DNA from: Hydractinia symbiolongicarpus
Lineage: Eukaryota; Cnidaria; Hydrozoa; Anthoathecata; Hydractiniidae
Assembly (NCBI RefSeq): GCF_029227915.1
Contig: NC_079877.1
Location: 4,466,001 to 4,530,000 of the forward strand
DNA: 64,000 nucleotides
Reading direction: 5' to 3'
In this document: one piece after another, positions 1-8,381 of the stretch
Position numbering within the stretch: position 1 is the stretch's first letter
How the letters are laid out: the number at the start of each line of letters is the position of its first letter
Made by a program: the position numbers and the translations under genes
Notes under the pieces: model-generated
Seen by the model: only the letters and a program-made list of their open reading frames with translations
Told to the model about the DNA's origin: nothing
Databases searched by the model: none

Positions 1-63
1 GGGCATCGATCCCGGTACCTCTCGCATGCTAAGCGAGCGCTCTACCATCTGAGCTAGTTCCCC
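1..63 (-). tRNA. tRNA-Ala(AGC), 3' end cut by window edge
   Basis: This copy lacks the last ten nucleotides of the tRNA (3' acceptor strand and discriminator), which lie before the window. The remaining D arm, AGC anticodon (CTTAGCATG) and T arm match the complete copy at 1293-1365. Confidence 0.93.
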
Positions 64-170
64 ATCAAGTTTGCTTCGCCTTTGCCACTCCGCAAATGTT
101 ACGTTATTCATCCTCTTTCGACAAGACATTGTGGTGAAAGTTAGTTCACCATCGTACCAAATAATTGTTA

Positions 171-243
171 CGCCCGATGAGGGACTCGAACCCGCGACCC
201 TCAGATTAAAAGTCTGATGCTCTACCGACTGAGCTAACCGGGC
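171..243 (-). tRNA. tRNA-Lys(TTT)
   Basis: A 73-nt cloverleaf. The acceptor strands GCCCGGT and ATCGGGC pair with one G-T, and the discriminator is G. The D arm has A-box sequence TAGCTCAGTCGG. The anticodon loop is CTTTTAA with anticodon TTT, and the T arm reads GGGTTCGAGTCCC. It decodes lysine AAA/AAG codons. No AAAA run (TTTT in the transcript) occurs on its downstream side before the tRNA-Ala gene ending at 63, so the usual Pol III terminator is missing here. Confidence 0.97.
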
Positions 244-316
244 GTAAATCTGTATTCCCGGACAGTCCCGCGAACGCTACTGACGTGAAACGAAACATTG
301 ACAAGATAAAAAGAAC

Positions 317-388
317 CTCCCCGGCGGGGAATCGAACCCCGGTCTCCCGCGTGACAGGCGGGGATACTTACCACTATACTACCGAGGA
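317..388 (-). tRNA. tRNA-Asp(GTC)
   Basis: A 72-nt gene starting TCCTCGGTAGTATAGTGG, with anticodon loop CTGTCAC (anticodon GTC) and T arm GGGGTTCGATTCCCC. This is the standard animal tRNA-Asp form. A five-T terminator on the minus strand (AAAAA at 308-312 on the plus strand) follows four bases after the gene. Confidence 0.97.
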
Positions 389-533
389 CGAGTTCATATT
401 TAAATAATATGTTCGCGATGGCGTCAATGCCCGAATGCCACACGGTCGATCATGTTAAAAGCTGAAACTGTGTATACTGTCAATGCGAAATTAAACAGCA
501 AGAAATGCTCTAGACATATGCAGCGCGGTTTAG

Positions 534-553
534 TATTATTATTATTATTATTA
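534..553. repeat. ATT microsatellite in the tRNA unit spacer
   Basis: About six ATT triplets in the spacer between tRNA-Asp and tRNA-Ala(TGC). The same tract with the same number of triplets recurs in every unit (near 1836, 3138, 9359, 10661 and 11963). Microsatellites normally change length fast, so equal length in all units supports recent common origin of the copies. Confidence 0.9.
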
Positions 554-647
554 ATACCAGGTAATCTTACGAGCATCATAAATCCTCTTATGACCATTGG
601 CAACTACTGAAATGAGTATAAAAATAAATAAATTAAAAACATCGTCT

Positions 648-720
648 TGGAGGATCCGGGCATCGATCCCGGTACCTCTCGCATGCAAAGCGAGCGCTCT
701 ACCATGTGAGCTAATCCCCC
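648..720 (-). tRNA. tRNA-Ala(TGC)
   Basis: A 73-nt gene with anticodon TGC in loop TTTGCAT. It has the G3-T70 acceptor pair that alanyl-tRNA synthetase recognises (established identity element). It differs from tRNA-Ala(AGC) of the same unit at the anticodon, at position 15 and at two compensated acceptor pairs (5-68 and 7-66). The T-loop ATCGATG is unusual in general, but I recall the same loop in vertebrate tRNA-Ala(AGC). A minus-strand T run (plus-strand AAAAA at 635-639) terminates it. Confidence 0.97.
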
Positions 721-808
721 TGGAAATGGTAAAAAGGTCATAGTTCGAGTGCTGTTCGCAATACTAAACTACACCTTACATGAGACACATTTCAGCTTAC
801 CTACCTTC

Positions 809-880
809 AGCAGAGTGGCGCAGAGGAAGCGTGCTGGGCCCATAACCCAGAGGTCGGTGGATCGAAACCACCCTCTGCTA
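809..880 (+). tRNA. Initiator tRNA-Met(CAT)
   Basis: A 72-nt initiator gene. It begins AGCAGAGTGGCGCAG, so the acceptor pair is A1-T72. Three G-C pairs (GGG/CCC) flank the CAT anticodon loop (CCATAAC). The T-loop is ATCGAAA with A54 and A60. All of these are marks of eukaryotic initiator tRNA. A TTTT terminator lies at 900-903. Confidence 0.98.
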
Positions 881-973
881 CGTGCGAGCTATCGCATCAT
901 TTTAAAAACCACGTCATACTACAAACGTGACATGACCTGCATAGTCCTGCACAAGAACTGTACGATGCTACAT

Positions 974-1067
974 CCACCGATAGCTCAGTTGGTAGAGCGG
1001 AGGACTGTAGACGAACTTATACCACTCAGGCATCCTTAGGTCGCTGGTTCAAATCCGGCTCGGTGGA
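974..1067 (+). tRNA. tRNA-Tyr(GTA) with 21-nt intron
   Basis: Exon 1 is 974-1010, ending CTGTAG with anticodon GTA. The intron is 1011-1031 (21 nt), in the canonical position one base 3' of the anticodon. Exon 2 is 1032-1067, starting ATCCTTAGG. The spliced length is 73 nt and the acceptor strands CCACCGA/TCGGTGG pair. Eukaryotic tRNA-Tyr genes usually have introns, removed by the tRNA splicing endonuclease. A TTTT terminator lies at 1074-1077. Confidence 0.97.
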
Positions 1068-1108
1068 CTTGCATTTTAGGCCTAAAATTTTGTGTGGCAG
1101 GGAAAAGT

Positions 1109-1224
1109 TGTCGGAAGTGGGATTCGAACCCACGCCCTCATTCGAGGACCAGAATTCTCCACGCGATGAGTGGAAGAACATTTTGTCTTGAGTCTGGCGC
1201 CTTAGACCGCTCGGCCATCCCGAC
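1109..1224 (-). tRNA. tRNA-Leu(CAA) with 32-nt intron
   Basis: A class II tRNA with a long variable arm, 84 nt after splicing. It starts GTCGGGATGGCCGAGCGG, with A box TGGCCGAGCGG at nucleotides 8-18. The anticodon is CAA in CTCAAG. The intron occupies 1155-1186 on the plus strand, one base 3' of the anticodon. The T arm is GGGTTCGAATCCC and the discriminator is A. tRNA-Leu(CAA) is one of the few animal tRNAs that normally has an intron. A T run (plus-strand AAAA at 1103-1106) follows immediately. Confidence 0.97.
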
Positions 1225-1292
1225 ATGACACGAACGCTGCTGCAAATTGCTCTGCGCAAATTTCATTCATTTTACGCCTATGGAAAAGGCAT

Positions 1293-1365
1293 TGGAGAAC
1301 CCGGGCATCGATCCCGGTACCTCTCGCATGCTAAGCGAGCGCTCTACCATCTGAGCTAGTTCCCC
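1293..1365 (-). tRNA. tRNA-Ala(AGC), complete copy
   Basis: A 73-nt gene. The acceptor strands GGGGAAC and GTTCTCC contain the G3-T70 alanine identity pair, and the discriminator is A. The anticodon loop TTAGCAT gives AGC, read as IGC after editing. The T-loop is ATCGATG. A minus-strand TTTT (plus-strand 1284-1287) follows six bases after the gene. It lies 107 bp downstream of tRNA-Lys on the same strand with no T run between, so the two may share one Pol III transcript. Confidence 0.97.
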
Positions 1366-1472
1366 ATCAAGTTTGCTTCGCCTTTGCCACTCCGCAAATG
1401 TTACGTTATTCATCCTCTTTCGACAAGACATTGTGGTGAAAGTTAGTTCACCATCGTACCAAATAATTGTTA

Positions 1473-1545
1473 CGCCCGATGAGGGACTCGAACCCGCGAC
1501 CCTCAGATTAAAAGTCTGATGCTCTACCGACTGAGCTAACCGGGC
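1473..1545 (-). tRNA. tRNA-Lys(TTT), unit 2
   Basis: Same sequence as the copy at 171-243. The complete downstream tRNA-Ala(AGC) is visible here at 1293-1365, with no four-T run in the 107 bp between them. Confidence 0.97.
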
Positions 1546-1618
1546 GTAAATCTGTATTCCCGGACAGTCCCGCGAACGCTACTGACGTGAAACGAAACAT
1601 TGACAAGATAAAAAGAAC

Positions 1619-1690
1619 CTCCCCGGCGGGGAATCGAACCCCGGTCTCCCGCGTGACAGGCGGGGATACTTACCACTATACTACCGAGGA
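1619..1690 (-). tRNA. tRNA-Asp(GTC), unit 2
   Basis: Same gene as 317-388, shifted by exactly 1,302 bp, with its five-T terminator just downstream. Confidence 0.97.
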
Positions 1691-1949
1691 CGAGTTCATA
1701 TTTAAATAATATGTTCGCGATGGCGTCAATGCCCGAATGCCACACGGTCGATCATGTTAAAAGCTGAAACTGTGTATACTGTCAATGCGAAATTAAACAG
1801 CAAGAAATGCTCTAGACATATGCAGCGCGGTTTAGTATTATTATTATTATTATTAATACCAGGTAATCTTACGAGCATCATAAATCCTCTTATGACCATT
1901 GGCAACTACTGAAATGAGTATAAAAATAAATAAATTAAAAACATCGTCT

Positions 1950-2022
1950 TGGAGGATCCGGGCATCGATCCCGGTACCTCTCGCATGCAAAGCGAGCGCT
2001 CTACCATGTGAGCTAATCCCCC
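1950..2022 (-). tRNA. tRNA-Ala(TGC), unit 2
   Basis: Same gene as 648-720, with TGC anticodon and G3-T70. Confidence 0.97.
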
Positions 2023-2110
2023 TGGAAATGGTAAAAAGGTCATAGTTCGAGTGCTGTTCGCAATACTAAACTACACCTTACATGAGACACATTTCAGCTT
2101 ACCTACCTTC

Positions 2111-2182
2111 AGCAGAGTGGCGCAGAGGAAGCGTGCTGGGCCCATAACCCAGAGGTCGGTGGATCGAAACCACCCTCTGCTA
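2111..2182 (+). tRNA. Initiator tRNA-Met(CAT), unit 2
   Basis: Same gene as 809-880, shifted by 1,302 bp. Confidence 0.98.
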
Positions 2183-2275
2183 CGTGCGAGCTATCGCATC
2201 ATTTTAAAAACCACGTCATACTACAAACGTGACATGACCTGCATAGTCCTGCACAAGAACTGTACGATGCTACAT

Positions 2276-2369
2276 CCACCGATAGCTCAGTTGGTAGAGC
2301 GGAGGACTGTAGACGAACTTATACCACTCAGGCATCCTTAGGTCGCTGGTTCAAATCCGGCTCGGTGGA
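2276..2369 (+). tRNA. tRNA-Tyr(GTA), unit 2
   Basis: Same gene as 974-1067. The intron corresponds to 2313-2333. Confidence 0.97.
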
Positions 2370-2410
2370 CTTGCATTTTAGGCCTAAAATTTTGTGTGGC
2401 AGGGAAAAGT

Positions 2411-2526
2411 TGTCGGAAGTGGGATTCGAACCCACGCCCTCATTCGAGGACCAGAATTCTCCACGCGATGAGTGGAAGAACATTTTGTCTTGAGTCTGGC
2501 GCCTTAGACCGCTCGGCCATCCCGAC
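2411..2526 (-). tRNA. tRNA-Leu(CAA), unit 2
   Basis: Intact copy like 1109-1224, intron 2457-2488. It serves as the empty-site reference for the transposon insertion one unit further on. Confidence 0.97.
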
Positions 2527-2594
2527 ATGACACGAACGCTGCTGCAAATTGCTCTGCGCAAATTTCATTCATTTTACGCCTATGGAAAAGGCAT

Positions 2595-2667
2595 TGGAGA
2601 ACCCGGGCATCGATCCCGGTACCTCTCGCATGCTAAGCGAGCGCTCTACCATCTGAGCTAGTTCCCC
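2595..2667 (-). tRNA. tRNA-Ala(AGC), unit 3
   Basis: Same gene as 1293-1365. Confidence 0.97.
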
Positions 2668-2774
2668 ATCAAGTTTGCTTCGCCTTTGCCACTCCGCAAA
2701 TGTTACGTTATTCATCCTCTTTCGACAAGACATTGTGGTGAAAGTTAGTTCACCATCGTACCAAATAATTGTTA

Positions 2775-2847
2775 CGCCCGATGAGGGACTCGAACCCGCG
2801 ACCCTCAGATTAAAAGTCTGATGCTCTACCGACTGAGCTAACCGGGC
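2775..2847 (-). tRNA. tRNA-Lys(TTT), unit 3
   Basis: Same gene as 171-243. Confidence 0.97.
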
Positions 2848-2920
2848 GTAAATCTGTATTCCCGGACAGTCCCGCGAACGCTACTGACGTGAAACGAAAC
2901 ATTGACAAGATAAAAAGAAC

Positions 2921-2992
2921 CTCCCCGGCGGGGAATCGAACCCCGGTCTCCCGCGTGACAGGCGGGGATACTTACCACTATACTACCGAGGA
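2921..2992 (-). tRNA. tRNA-Asp(GTC), unit 3
   Basis: Same gene as 317-388. Confidence 0.97.
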
Positions 2993-3251
2993 CGAGTTCA
3001 TATTTAAATAATATGTTCGCGATGGCGTCAATGCCCGAATGCCACACGGTCGATCATGTTAAAAGCTGAAACTGTGTATACTGTCAATGCGAAATTAAAC
3101 AGCAAGAAATGCTCTAGACATATGCAGCGCGGTTTAGTATTATTATTATTATTATTAATACCAGGTAATCTTACGAGCATCATAAATCCTCTTATGACCA
3201 TTGGCAACTACTGAAATGAGTATAAAAATAAATAAATTAAAAACATCGTCT

Positions 3252-3324
3252 TGGAGGATCCGGGCATCGATCCCGGTACCTCTCGCATGCAAAGCGAGCG
3301 CTCTACCATGTGAGCTAATCCCCC
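3252..3324 (-). tRNA. tRNA-Ala(TGC), unit 3
   Basis: Same gene as 648-720. Confidence 0.97.
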
Positions 3325-3412
3325 TGGAAATGGTAAAAAGGTCATAGTTCGAGTGCTGTTCGCAATACTAAACTACACCTTACATGAGACACATTTCAGC
3401 TTACCTACCTTC

Positions 3413-3484
3413 AGCAGAGTGGCGCAGAGGAAGCGTGCTGGGCCCATAACCCAGAGGTCGGTGGATCGAAACCACCCTCTGCTA
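3413..3484 (+). tRNA. Initiator tRNA-Met(CAT), unit 3
   Basis: Same gene as 809-880. Confidence 0.98.
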
Positions 3485-3577
3485 CGTGCGAGCTATCGCA
3501 TCATTTTAAAAACCACGTCATACTACAAACGTGACATGACCTGCATAGTCCTGCACAAGAACTGTACGATGCTACAT

Positions 3578-3671
3578 CCACCGATAGCTCAGTTGGTAGA
3601 GCGGAGGACTGTAGACGAACTTATACCACTCAGGCATCCTTAGGTCGCTGGTTCAAATCCGGCTCGGTGGA
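3578..3671 (+). tRNA. tRNA-Tyr(GTA), unit 3
   Basis: Same gene as 974-1067. It is the last intact gene before the transposon, and its TTTT terminator is retained. Confidence 0.97.
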
Positions 3672-3813
3672 CTTGCATTTTAGGCCTAAAATTTTGTGTG
3701 GCAGGGAAAAGTTGTCGGAAGTGGGATTCGAACCCACGCCCTCATTCGAGGACCAGAATTCTCCACGCGATGAGTGGAAGAACATTTTGTCTTGAGTCTG
3801 GCGCCTTAGACCG

Positions 3814-3819
3814 CTCGGC
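3814..3819. repeat. Target-site duplication CTCGGC, left
   Basis: CTCGGC directly before the transposon's first base (TATGGAGTC). The same six bases recur at 8733-8738 directly after its last base. Uninterrupted tRNA-Leu copies have this hexamer once (GACCG-CTCGGC-CATCCC), which proves it is a duplication made at insertion. Confidence 0.97.
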
Positions 3820-4020
3820 TATGGAGTCATGTACTGGACAAAAGTCACGCTATAGAGTGTCGTGTTGCGTAGTAGAGTGTCGAGGTGCAATATAGATCCC
3901 AAGGTCGCGAGGCGTAGTATAGGTGGACGCGAGGCGAAATAGAGAGTCGCGAGGCGTAATAGTGAGACGCGTATGTAATAATAGAGAGATGCGAGGCGTA
4001 ATAGAAGGACGCGATGCGTA
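3820..4020 (+). repeat. Left terminal inverted repeat
   Basis: The first 117 bp (3820-3936) match the reverse complement of 8616-8732 with one mismatch (G at 3887). The match then resumes after one extra 20-bp subterminal unit on the left, and weakens beyond about 4000. The inner limit is approximate. Confidence 0.93.
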
Positions 4021-4092
4021 ACAGAAGGACGCGTTGCGTGATGGAAAGACGCGCAAACAAGGGCGACGCGGCGTGTAGGAAGAGGGGACGCG
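3903..4092. repeat. Left subterminal 20-bp repeats (degenerate)
   Basis: About nine to ten units of the form GACGCGAGGCGTAATAGAAG, with much sequence drift (GATGCGAGG, GACGCGATG, GACGCGTTG). This is the reverse complement of the right-end unit. Subterminal repeats in DNA transposons commonly bind transposase; that role is inferred here. Open frames on the minus strand across it only reflect the periodic sequence. Confidence 0.85.
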
Positions 4093-5006
4093 TACTTTCG
4101 CGCCATTTGCCTTGGTTACCCGTGAATAAATTTCGAATTTTTTCAATTGACTGGCAAATTAATCAAGACAAAACACGAAAGAAAAAGTAAGTTTTTGTAG
4201 CAGCTGGGCTGACCGTTCTCTCTGATTTTTTCTCTCCTGTTTTTTTAATTTCTGCTGTATTATAGTTATATTCTGATAAATTGTGAGAAGTTGCTAATTC
4301 ATAAGTATGTGTAGTAGTGAAGGGAAGCAATGTAGGGCAACGACGACATTTGTCAACACAGGTATAGCTGGCACCCCCCCCCCTCCTCATATATATTTTC
4401 TCATTAAAATTTGTAATGGGCTAGCTATACTATTGCTATAAATAATGGATTATATTATTTGCCCTAGCAACTTTTACTTCCTTTTTTCCTTCCCTTGTAT
4501 ACACCACCAATCAACCCCCCTCCCCCTGCAACGAGGAGGGTGCCGATAAGCCGAAAAATGTTATTACACTGCTTGCATGCTATTCTGTTATAAGCAATGT
4601 GCTGTTTTTGTATTAATATTGTGTTTTGTATCACCATGTGATTACAATGTTTTGATAGGTAAACAGGGCAGCTTATAAAACAGAACGTAGGACTACGACT
4701 GGTAGTTAAATGGAACTGTGCGGTGCATATGCATGTGTACAACAACACTGTCAACAGGTGTATTGTAATGATGGCAAATTTCTCAAGTTTTGGTTTTCTT
4801 CAAGTGACACTGCACCCATTTTCAAGAATTTTAAATAATGCAGCAAATATGTACAATGTTCTTATTCGATTTTCCTTTAAGGATATTCTTAAGACATTTT
4901 TAAATTTTTGTCTTACTATCGTGAATATTTATCGGCATGGTTGTAATTTTCAAAACTTTCAAGCTAAATTGTATGTGATGTTTTAGGAATTAAAAATTGA
5001 TTCAGC
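4093..5006. other. Transposon 5' non-coding region
   Basis: AT-rich sequence between the left subterminal repeats and the accessory-gene start. It contains a run of ten C at 4374-4383 and a CCAAT motif near 4506. It should hold the element's promoter and leader, but no TATA box or start site can be fixed. TTTTAG at 4981-4986 and TTCAG at 5001-5005 could be splice acceptors of a leader exon just before the ATG. The open frames here are short and show no recognisable protein. Confidence 0.5.
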
Positions 5007-5980
5007 ATGCAGAAAGTGAAAGACGCTATAGACAGACTGAATAATGCATTGGATGGTCTGTCATCATCAACAACAAGTACTCAAAATAATCCAAATCAGA
5101 ACATCTTCCAGAGTCCAAACTCACATCCAAGTCCAAACTTACATCCAAGTCCACAACATCAGAGAATTCTACAAGATTTCAAGTAGGTTGATATTTTTAA
5201 GAGTTGTGAATTTCTGCTCCCAGCATGATCATTGCCTCCTTTGTATCTTTTCGATAAGTTTCAATAATCATCTCTCCAGGAGTACTGCTCACAGGCATTA
5301 TGCTGATTGTGACTATTGAATTTTTTCGTGCCTTTGTACCTTTTTATAACATTTTTCATTTTTTTGATTTTGTTCAACTTTAATTTCTTTCTGTATACAC
5401 TGAGTAGAAAGATTATTATGTTTGAGACAGATTTTTATTTTAATTCTTGTTCTGTTTCAGTAAGCAATTTCCAGCGTTGAATGCTGGTGGTAGCCGATAT
5501 CGCCCACAAGCAAAGAAACCACGTCTCTCTAATAACTTCATTAAGGACACATGGACCCATAAATTCTGTGCACTGAGCTACAAAGATACATCAGTTTCAC
5601 CTAATACACGTGAATTAATGGAGCTAAACCAAGTTGGTCTCGGAATTGAAAAAGTTGTTTTTCCTTCCAAAACTGGAACACATGCTATGCTTCTGGAAGA
5701 GTTAACAAAAGCTTATCCAAAATTATCATCACAGAGTGGTGGCATTGAACTTCTGAGGGCTGAGAGTGGTGGAATAAACCGACCATTGGTGTTGATACCA
5801 CCAAGAAAAGATGGTTATTCTATCAGCTATTTAAAAAATTTAGTACCCGGTCACGCTGTAATATACATCAGACCAGTGCAGAGCGACTTACCAATGGAGG
5901 AACCAACTATGGATTCAGTCCTATGCAAGAATTCTTCCAGTGATATACATACTTTTAATGATCAGATTGATTATGATTAG
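5007..5980 (+). CDS. Transposon accessory protein, two exons, 231 aa
   Basis: Exon 1 (5007-5182) starts ATGCAGAAAGTG and encodes 58 codons plus two bases. A donor GTAGGT (5183-5188), a 278-bp intron and a pyrimidine-rich acceptor TTCTGTTTCAG (ending 5460) lead to exon 2 (5461-5980). The join keeps the reading frame, giving 231 residues. Residues 1-20 can form an amphipathic helix. Residues 21-55 are Ser/Pro/His-rich with an imperfect SPNSHPSPNLHPSP repeat. A basic stretch (RYRPQAKKPRL, 71-81) could be a nuclear signal. A compact domain follows from W90: WTHKFCALS, GLGIEKVVFP, YPKL, GGIELLRAE and GYSISYLKNL, ending IRPVQ near 199. I recall this domain from many uncharacterised cnidarian and fish proteins, some with a C-terminal HECT domain; none is present here. 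Its function is unknown. The location beside the transposase suggests a role in transposition. Confidence 0.75.
5183..5460 (+). other. Intron of the accessory gene
   Basis: GTAGGT donor at 5183 and TTTCAG acceptor ending at 5460, after a T-rich tract. Without splicing, exon 1 would stop at TAG (5183-5185 region) after 59 codons. Removing the intron restores the frame into the conserved domain, with codon AA|T. This spliceosomal intron confirms a eukaryotic gene. Confidence 0.75.
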
Positions 5981-6433
5981 TCTCGAATTTATGACTGACT
6001 TGTACGCTCCTTGAAGTCTATATATACTGCACATGCATTTATAAGTTCGTCTTTTTGTTGTTCTATTTTGTTTGTTTTCTAACTTTTATATGGAAAAGAT
6101 GTATGGTTATAGTCGTGATCAAGTTACGCATTGCATTATCATTCAGCTGTGCTAACCAAGAAGATATTTTTCTTTTCTTTTTATTTCACAAGGGTTATGT
6201 TTGTTATTTTGTTCTTTATGTGAAAAAATGTTCTACTTATATACGGTCGACTCACTCAGAGAAAGTTATTTAAAAACAGAACTGTTATCGTTAAGTAACT
6301 TTTAAACATATTTCGAACATTTTGGAGGGAATTTCGTCTGGCATTTTTAGGATTTATTGTATGATTAAACAAACAAGTGGTTTTGTTGACATTTCGTGTA
6401 CTTATGCAGTACTTTTATTTTTCAGAATATAAC
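5981..6433. other. Spacer between the two transposon genes
   Basis: T-rich non-coding DNA. A good splice acceptor (ACTTTTATTTTTCAG, ending 6425) lies eight bases before the ATG chosen for the transposase, so the transposase mRNA probably has an upstream leader exon. No AATAAA closes the accessory gene here, and both genes may be made from one alternatively spliced transcript. A 72-residue hydrophobic open frame (6055-6273) has no sign of being a gene. Confidence 0.5.
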
Positions 6434-7876
6434 ATGAATATACAACAATTGAGTCCAGTTGATTTTATTAAGAATTCTGTTGTTGATACATTGAAACTAA
6501 TCCAGTCGTTATTGTCATCCTTTGTTGACGCGAATACAGCAGATTTGGATTATCCTGTCTATAGACTTGATGAACTTTACAGCTTCTGCTCTAGAGCAGC
6601 TTTAGAGTATCCAGATGTTATAACCGAAAATGTACTGAGTAGTATTCATCAAGCATCAGTGATAATTCAATCAGTGAACAAAACTAGTAACGCGGAAACT
6701 GTACGGCACAAGATAGGCAGGCCTTCTTTCGATATACCTGAGGAAACTCTAAAAACTTTAGTGAGGTTGAATTTTTCGCAGACGGCAATAGCTGAAATGT
6801 TCGGAGTAAGTGCAAAAACTATTCAAAGAAGATTTAAAGAGTTTGATATTGAACCTAAATCGCACACTATGATTGGTGACGAGGAACTTGATGAACATGT
6901 CAAAAAAATTATTTCAGATTTTCCTAACTGTGGCATACGTAGAATGAAAGGTTTTTTACTGTCTCATGGTTATCACATTCCTTGGAAAGTTGTTCGTGAT
7001 AGTATGTGGCGGGTTGATCCATCAGGGCTATTGATGCGCTCGTTGCAACGTAATGTAGTTCGAAGAAGAAAATATAGTGTTGCAGCGCCAAGGTCATTGT
7101 GGCATATAGACGGCAATCACAAATTGATAAGATGGTCGATAGTCATTCATGGCGGCATAGATGGGTATTCTAGGCGTCTAATGTTTCTGTCGTGCGGATC
7201 AAGTAACAAGGCTACTGTAGTACTCGATTTATTTCTGACCGCAGTACAAAATTTTGGCTTGCCGTCGCGTGTAAGAGGAGATCATGGGGTGGAAAATGTA
7301 GACGTTGCTTGGTTTATGATATCAAGACGAGGAAGTAATCGTGGTAGCTTTATCGCTGGGAAAAGTTGCCATAACCAAAGGATAGAGAGGTTCTGGAGAG
7401 ATCTATTCCACGGCTGCACATACATATACCACAACATATTCACTTACTTGGAAGAGATAGGAGCCTTGGATATATCGAATGAGTTGCATTTGTTTTGCCT
7501 TCATTATGTTTTTATTCCAAGAATAAATGCACATTTTCAAAGATTTATCCTGGGCTATGATCACCATCCTATCCGAACAGAGAGAAACCTTTCTCCTCTT
7601 CAATTATGGGAAAGAGGTTTGTTGTTGCAAAGGAGACCGTCAGAAGATGATATTGTCGATGACTGCGATTCATATGGTATAGATTGGAGTGTACCGAGTC
7701 ATTATATCGAAACCCGTGACGATGCTATTGTGGTTCCCGAGATAAATCATCCATTTCAAAGTAATGACTTATACCTGGAATTTTGTAGATCTAACGATCC
7801 AATGGCAAATTGCGATAACTTCGGTATCGAAGTGTTTCTTCGAACTGTTCAGGTCGTAGAAAGTACATTGTCATGA
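6434..7876 (+). CDS. IS3EU-like integrase-type transposase, 480 aa
   Basis: The start is the ATG at 6434 ([11 protein letters not shown]), just after a splice acceptor. An in-frame ATG at 6377 would add 19 residues that cross that acceptor, so it is less likely. An N-terminal region of about 95 residues looks helical. Next comes a helix-turn-helix at 104-137 ([20 protein letters not shown]), then a second at 165-195 ([14 protein letters not shown]), similar to that before the catalytic core of bacterial IS3 transposases. The RNase H-like core shows D226 in WHIDGNHK, D283 in RGDHGVEN and E318 in NQRIERFW, with 34 residues between the last two, as in retroviral-type integrases. All catalytic residues are present and the frame is open throughout. 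It should cut and join the element's ends in the nucleus, leaving 6-bp duplications. No reverse transcriptase, protease or gag accompanies it, so this is not a retroelement. Confidence 0.88.
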   Translation: MNIQQLSPVDFIKNSVVDTLKLIQSLLSSFVDANTADLDYPVYRLDELYSFCSRAALEYPDVITENVLSSIHQASVIIQSVNKTSNAETVRHKIGRPSFDIPEETLKTLVRLNFSQTAIAEMFGVSAKTIQRRFKEFDIEPKSHTMIGDEELDEHVKKIISDFPNCGIRRMKGFLLSHGYHIPWKVVRDSMWRVDPSGLLMRSLQRNVVRRRKYSVAAPRSLWHIDGNHKLIRWSIVIHGGIDGYSRRLMFLSCGSSNKATVVLDLFLTAVQNFGLPSRVRGDHGVENVDVAWFMISRRGSNRGSFIAGKSCHNQRIERFWRDLFHGCTYIYHNIFTYLEEIGALDISNELHLFCLHYVFIPRINAHFQRFILGYDHHPIRTERNLSPLQLWERGLLLQRRPSEDDIVDDCDSYGIDWSVPSHYIETRDDAIVVPEINHPFQSNDLYLEFCRSNDPMANCDNFGIEVFLRTVQVVESTLS

Positions 7877-8381
7877 ACACCACTATTAGTTCACTCACAG
7901 AACTTTTGATTGAATTGCTTAACTTGACATTAGTTACATTAGATACATTACAAAGAAGAAATTCAAACATTTTGTTCACTATATACGTACTAGATATTAT
8001 GCTTAGGTAAAATAAAGCTCCTTCAGTTCTTCTAACCACGCGAAAAAATAGCCACAGCAGTAGTCATTTAATAAGTTCTTCCCGTGCCTAATTATAGAGC
8101 GCGCTCTTTTTTGTTTCCCCGTCCCAACGTCGAAAAGTTGTATTATGCCCTGATCGAGGTTGTTATTCTGCTTATCATAACTCCCCTCTAATAGGCATAT
8201 AATATACACGAGAGGTTATGATGAACTAGTAGCCCTTGTACACCAAGTATGGAATCTTTTTTTTTCATTTTTTCCTTTTAAAGTATTCATGACAAGAAAA
8301 AAGTGAAGATGTATGTAAGCGTAGTTCTTTCTCTGACACGGATCCTCCCATCACACATCTTATTACGCTCCGACTTTACAC
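7877..8381. other. Transposon 3' non-coding region
   Basis: AT-rich sequence after the transposase stop, with a poly(A) signal at 8011-8016 and a perfect 12-bp palindrome AGAGCGCGCTCT at 8096-8107. Two minus-strand open frames (7791-8039 and 8003-8209) overlap the gene end and have no recognisable domains. Confidence 0.55.
8011..8016 (+). terminator. Poly(A) signal AATAAA for the transposase gene
   Basis: Canonical AATAAA 135 bp after the stop codon at 7876, the only such hexamer I noticed in the 3' region in this orientation. Confidence 0.55.

Noticed and set aside
3819-4146. Minus-strand frames with repetitive Ser/Tyr/Leu-rich translation, and the mirror plus-strand frame at 8303-8665
   Set aside because: They translate the 20-bp subterminal repeats, whose 60-bp triple keeps frames open in several phases.
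4464-5319. Frames at 4464-4754 (-), 4723-4986 (+) and 5044-5319 (+) as genes
   Set aside because: The first two have no recognisable features. The third is out of frame with the supported exon starting at 5007 and reads into its intron.
6434-7876. Retroviral or LTR-retrotransposon origin of the integrase
   Set aside because: There are no LTRs, reverse transcriptase, protease or gag. The ends are inverted repeats, as in a DNA transposon.
7403-8209. Minus-strand frames at 7403-7603, 7791-8039 and 8003-8209
   Set aside because: They lie antisense to the transposase or in its 3' region, without domains or splice and poly(A) support.
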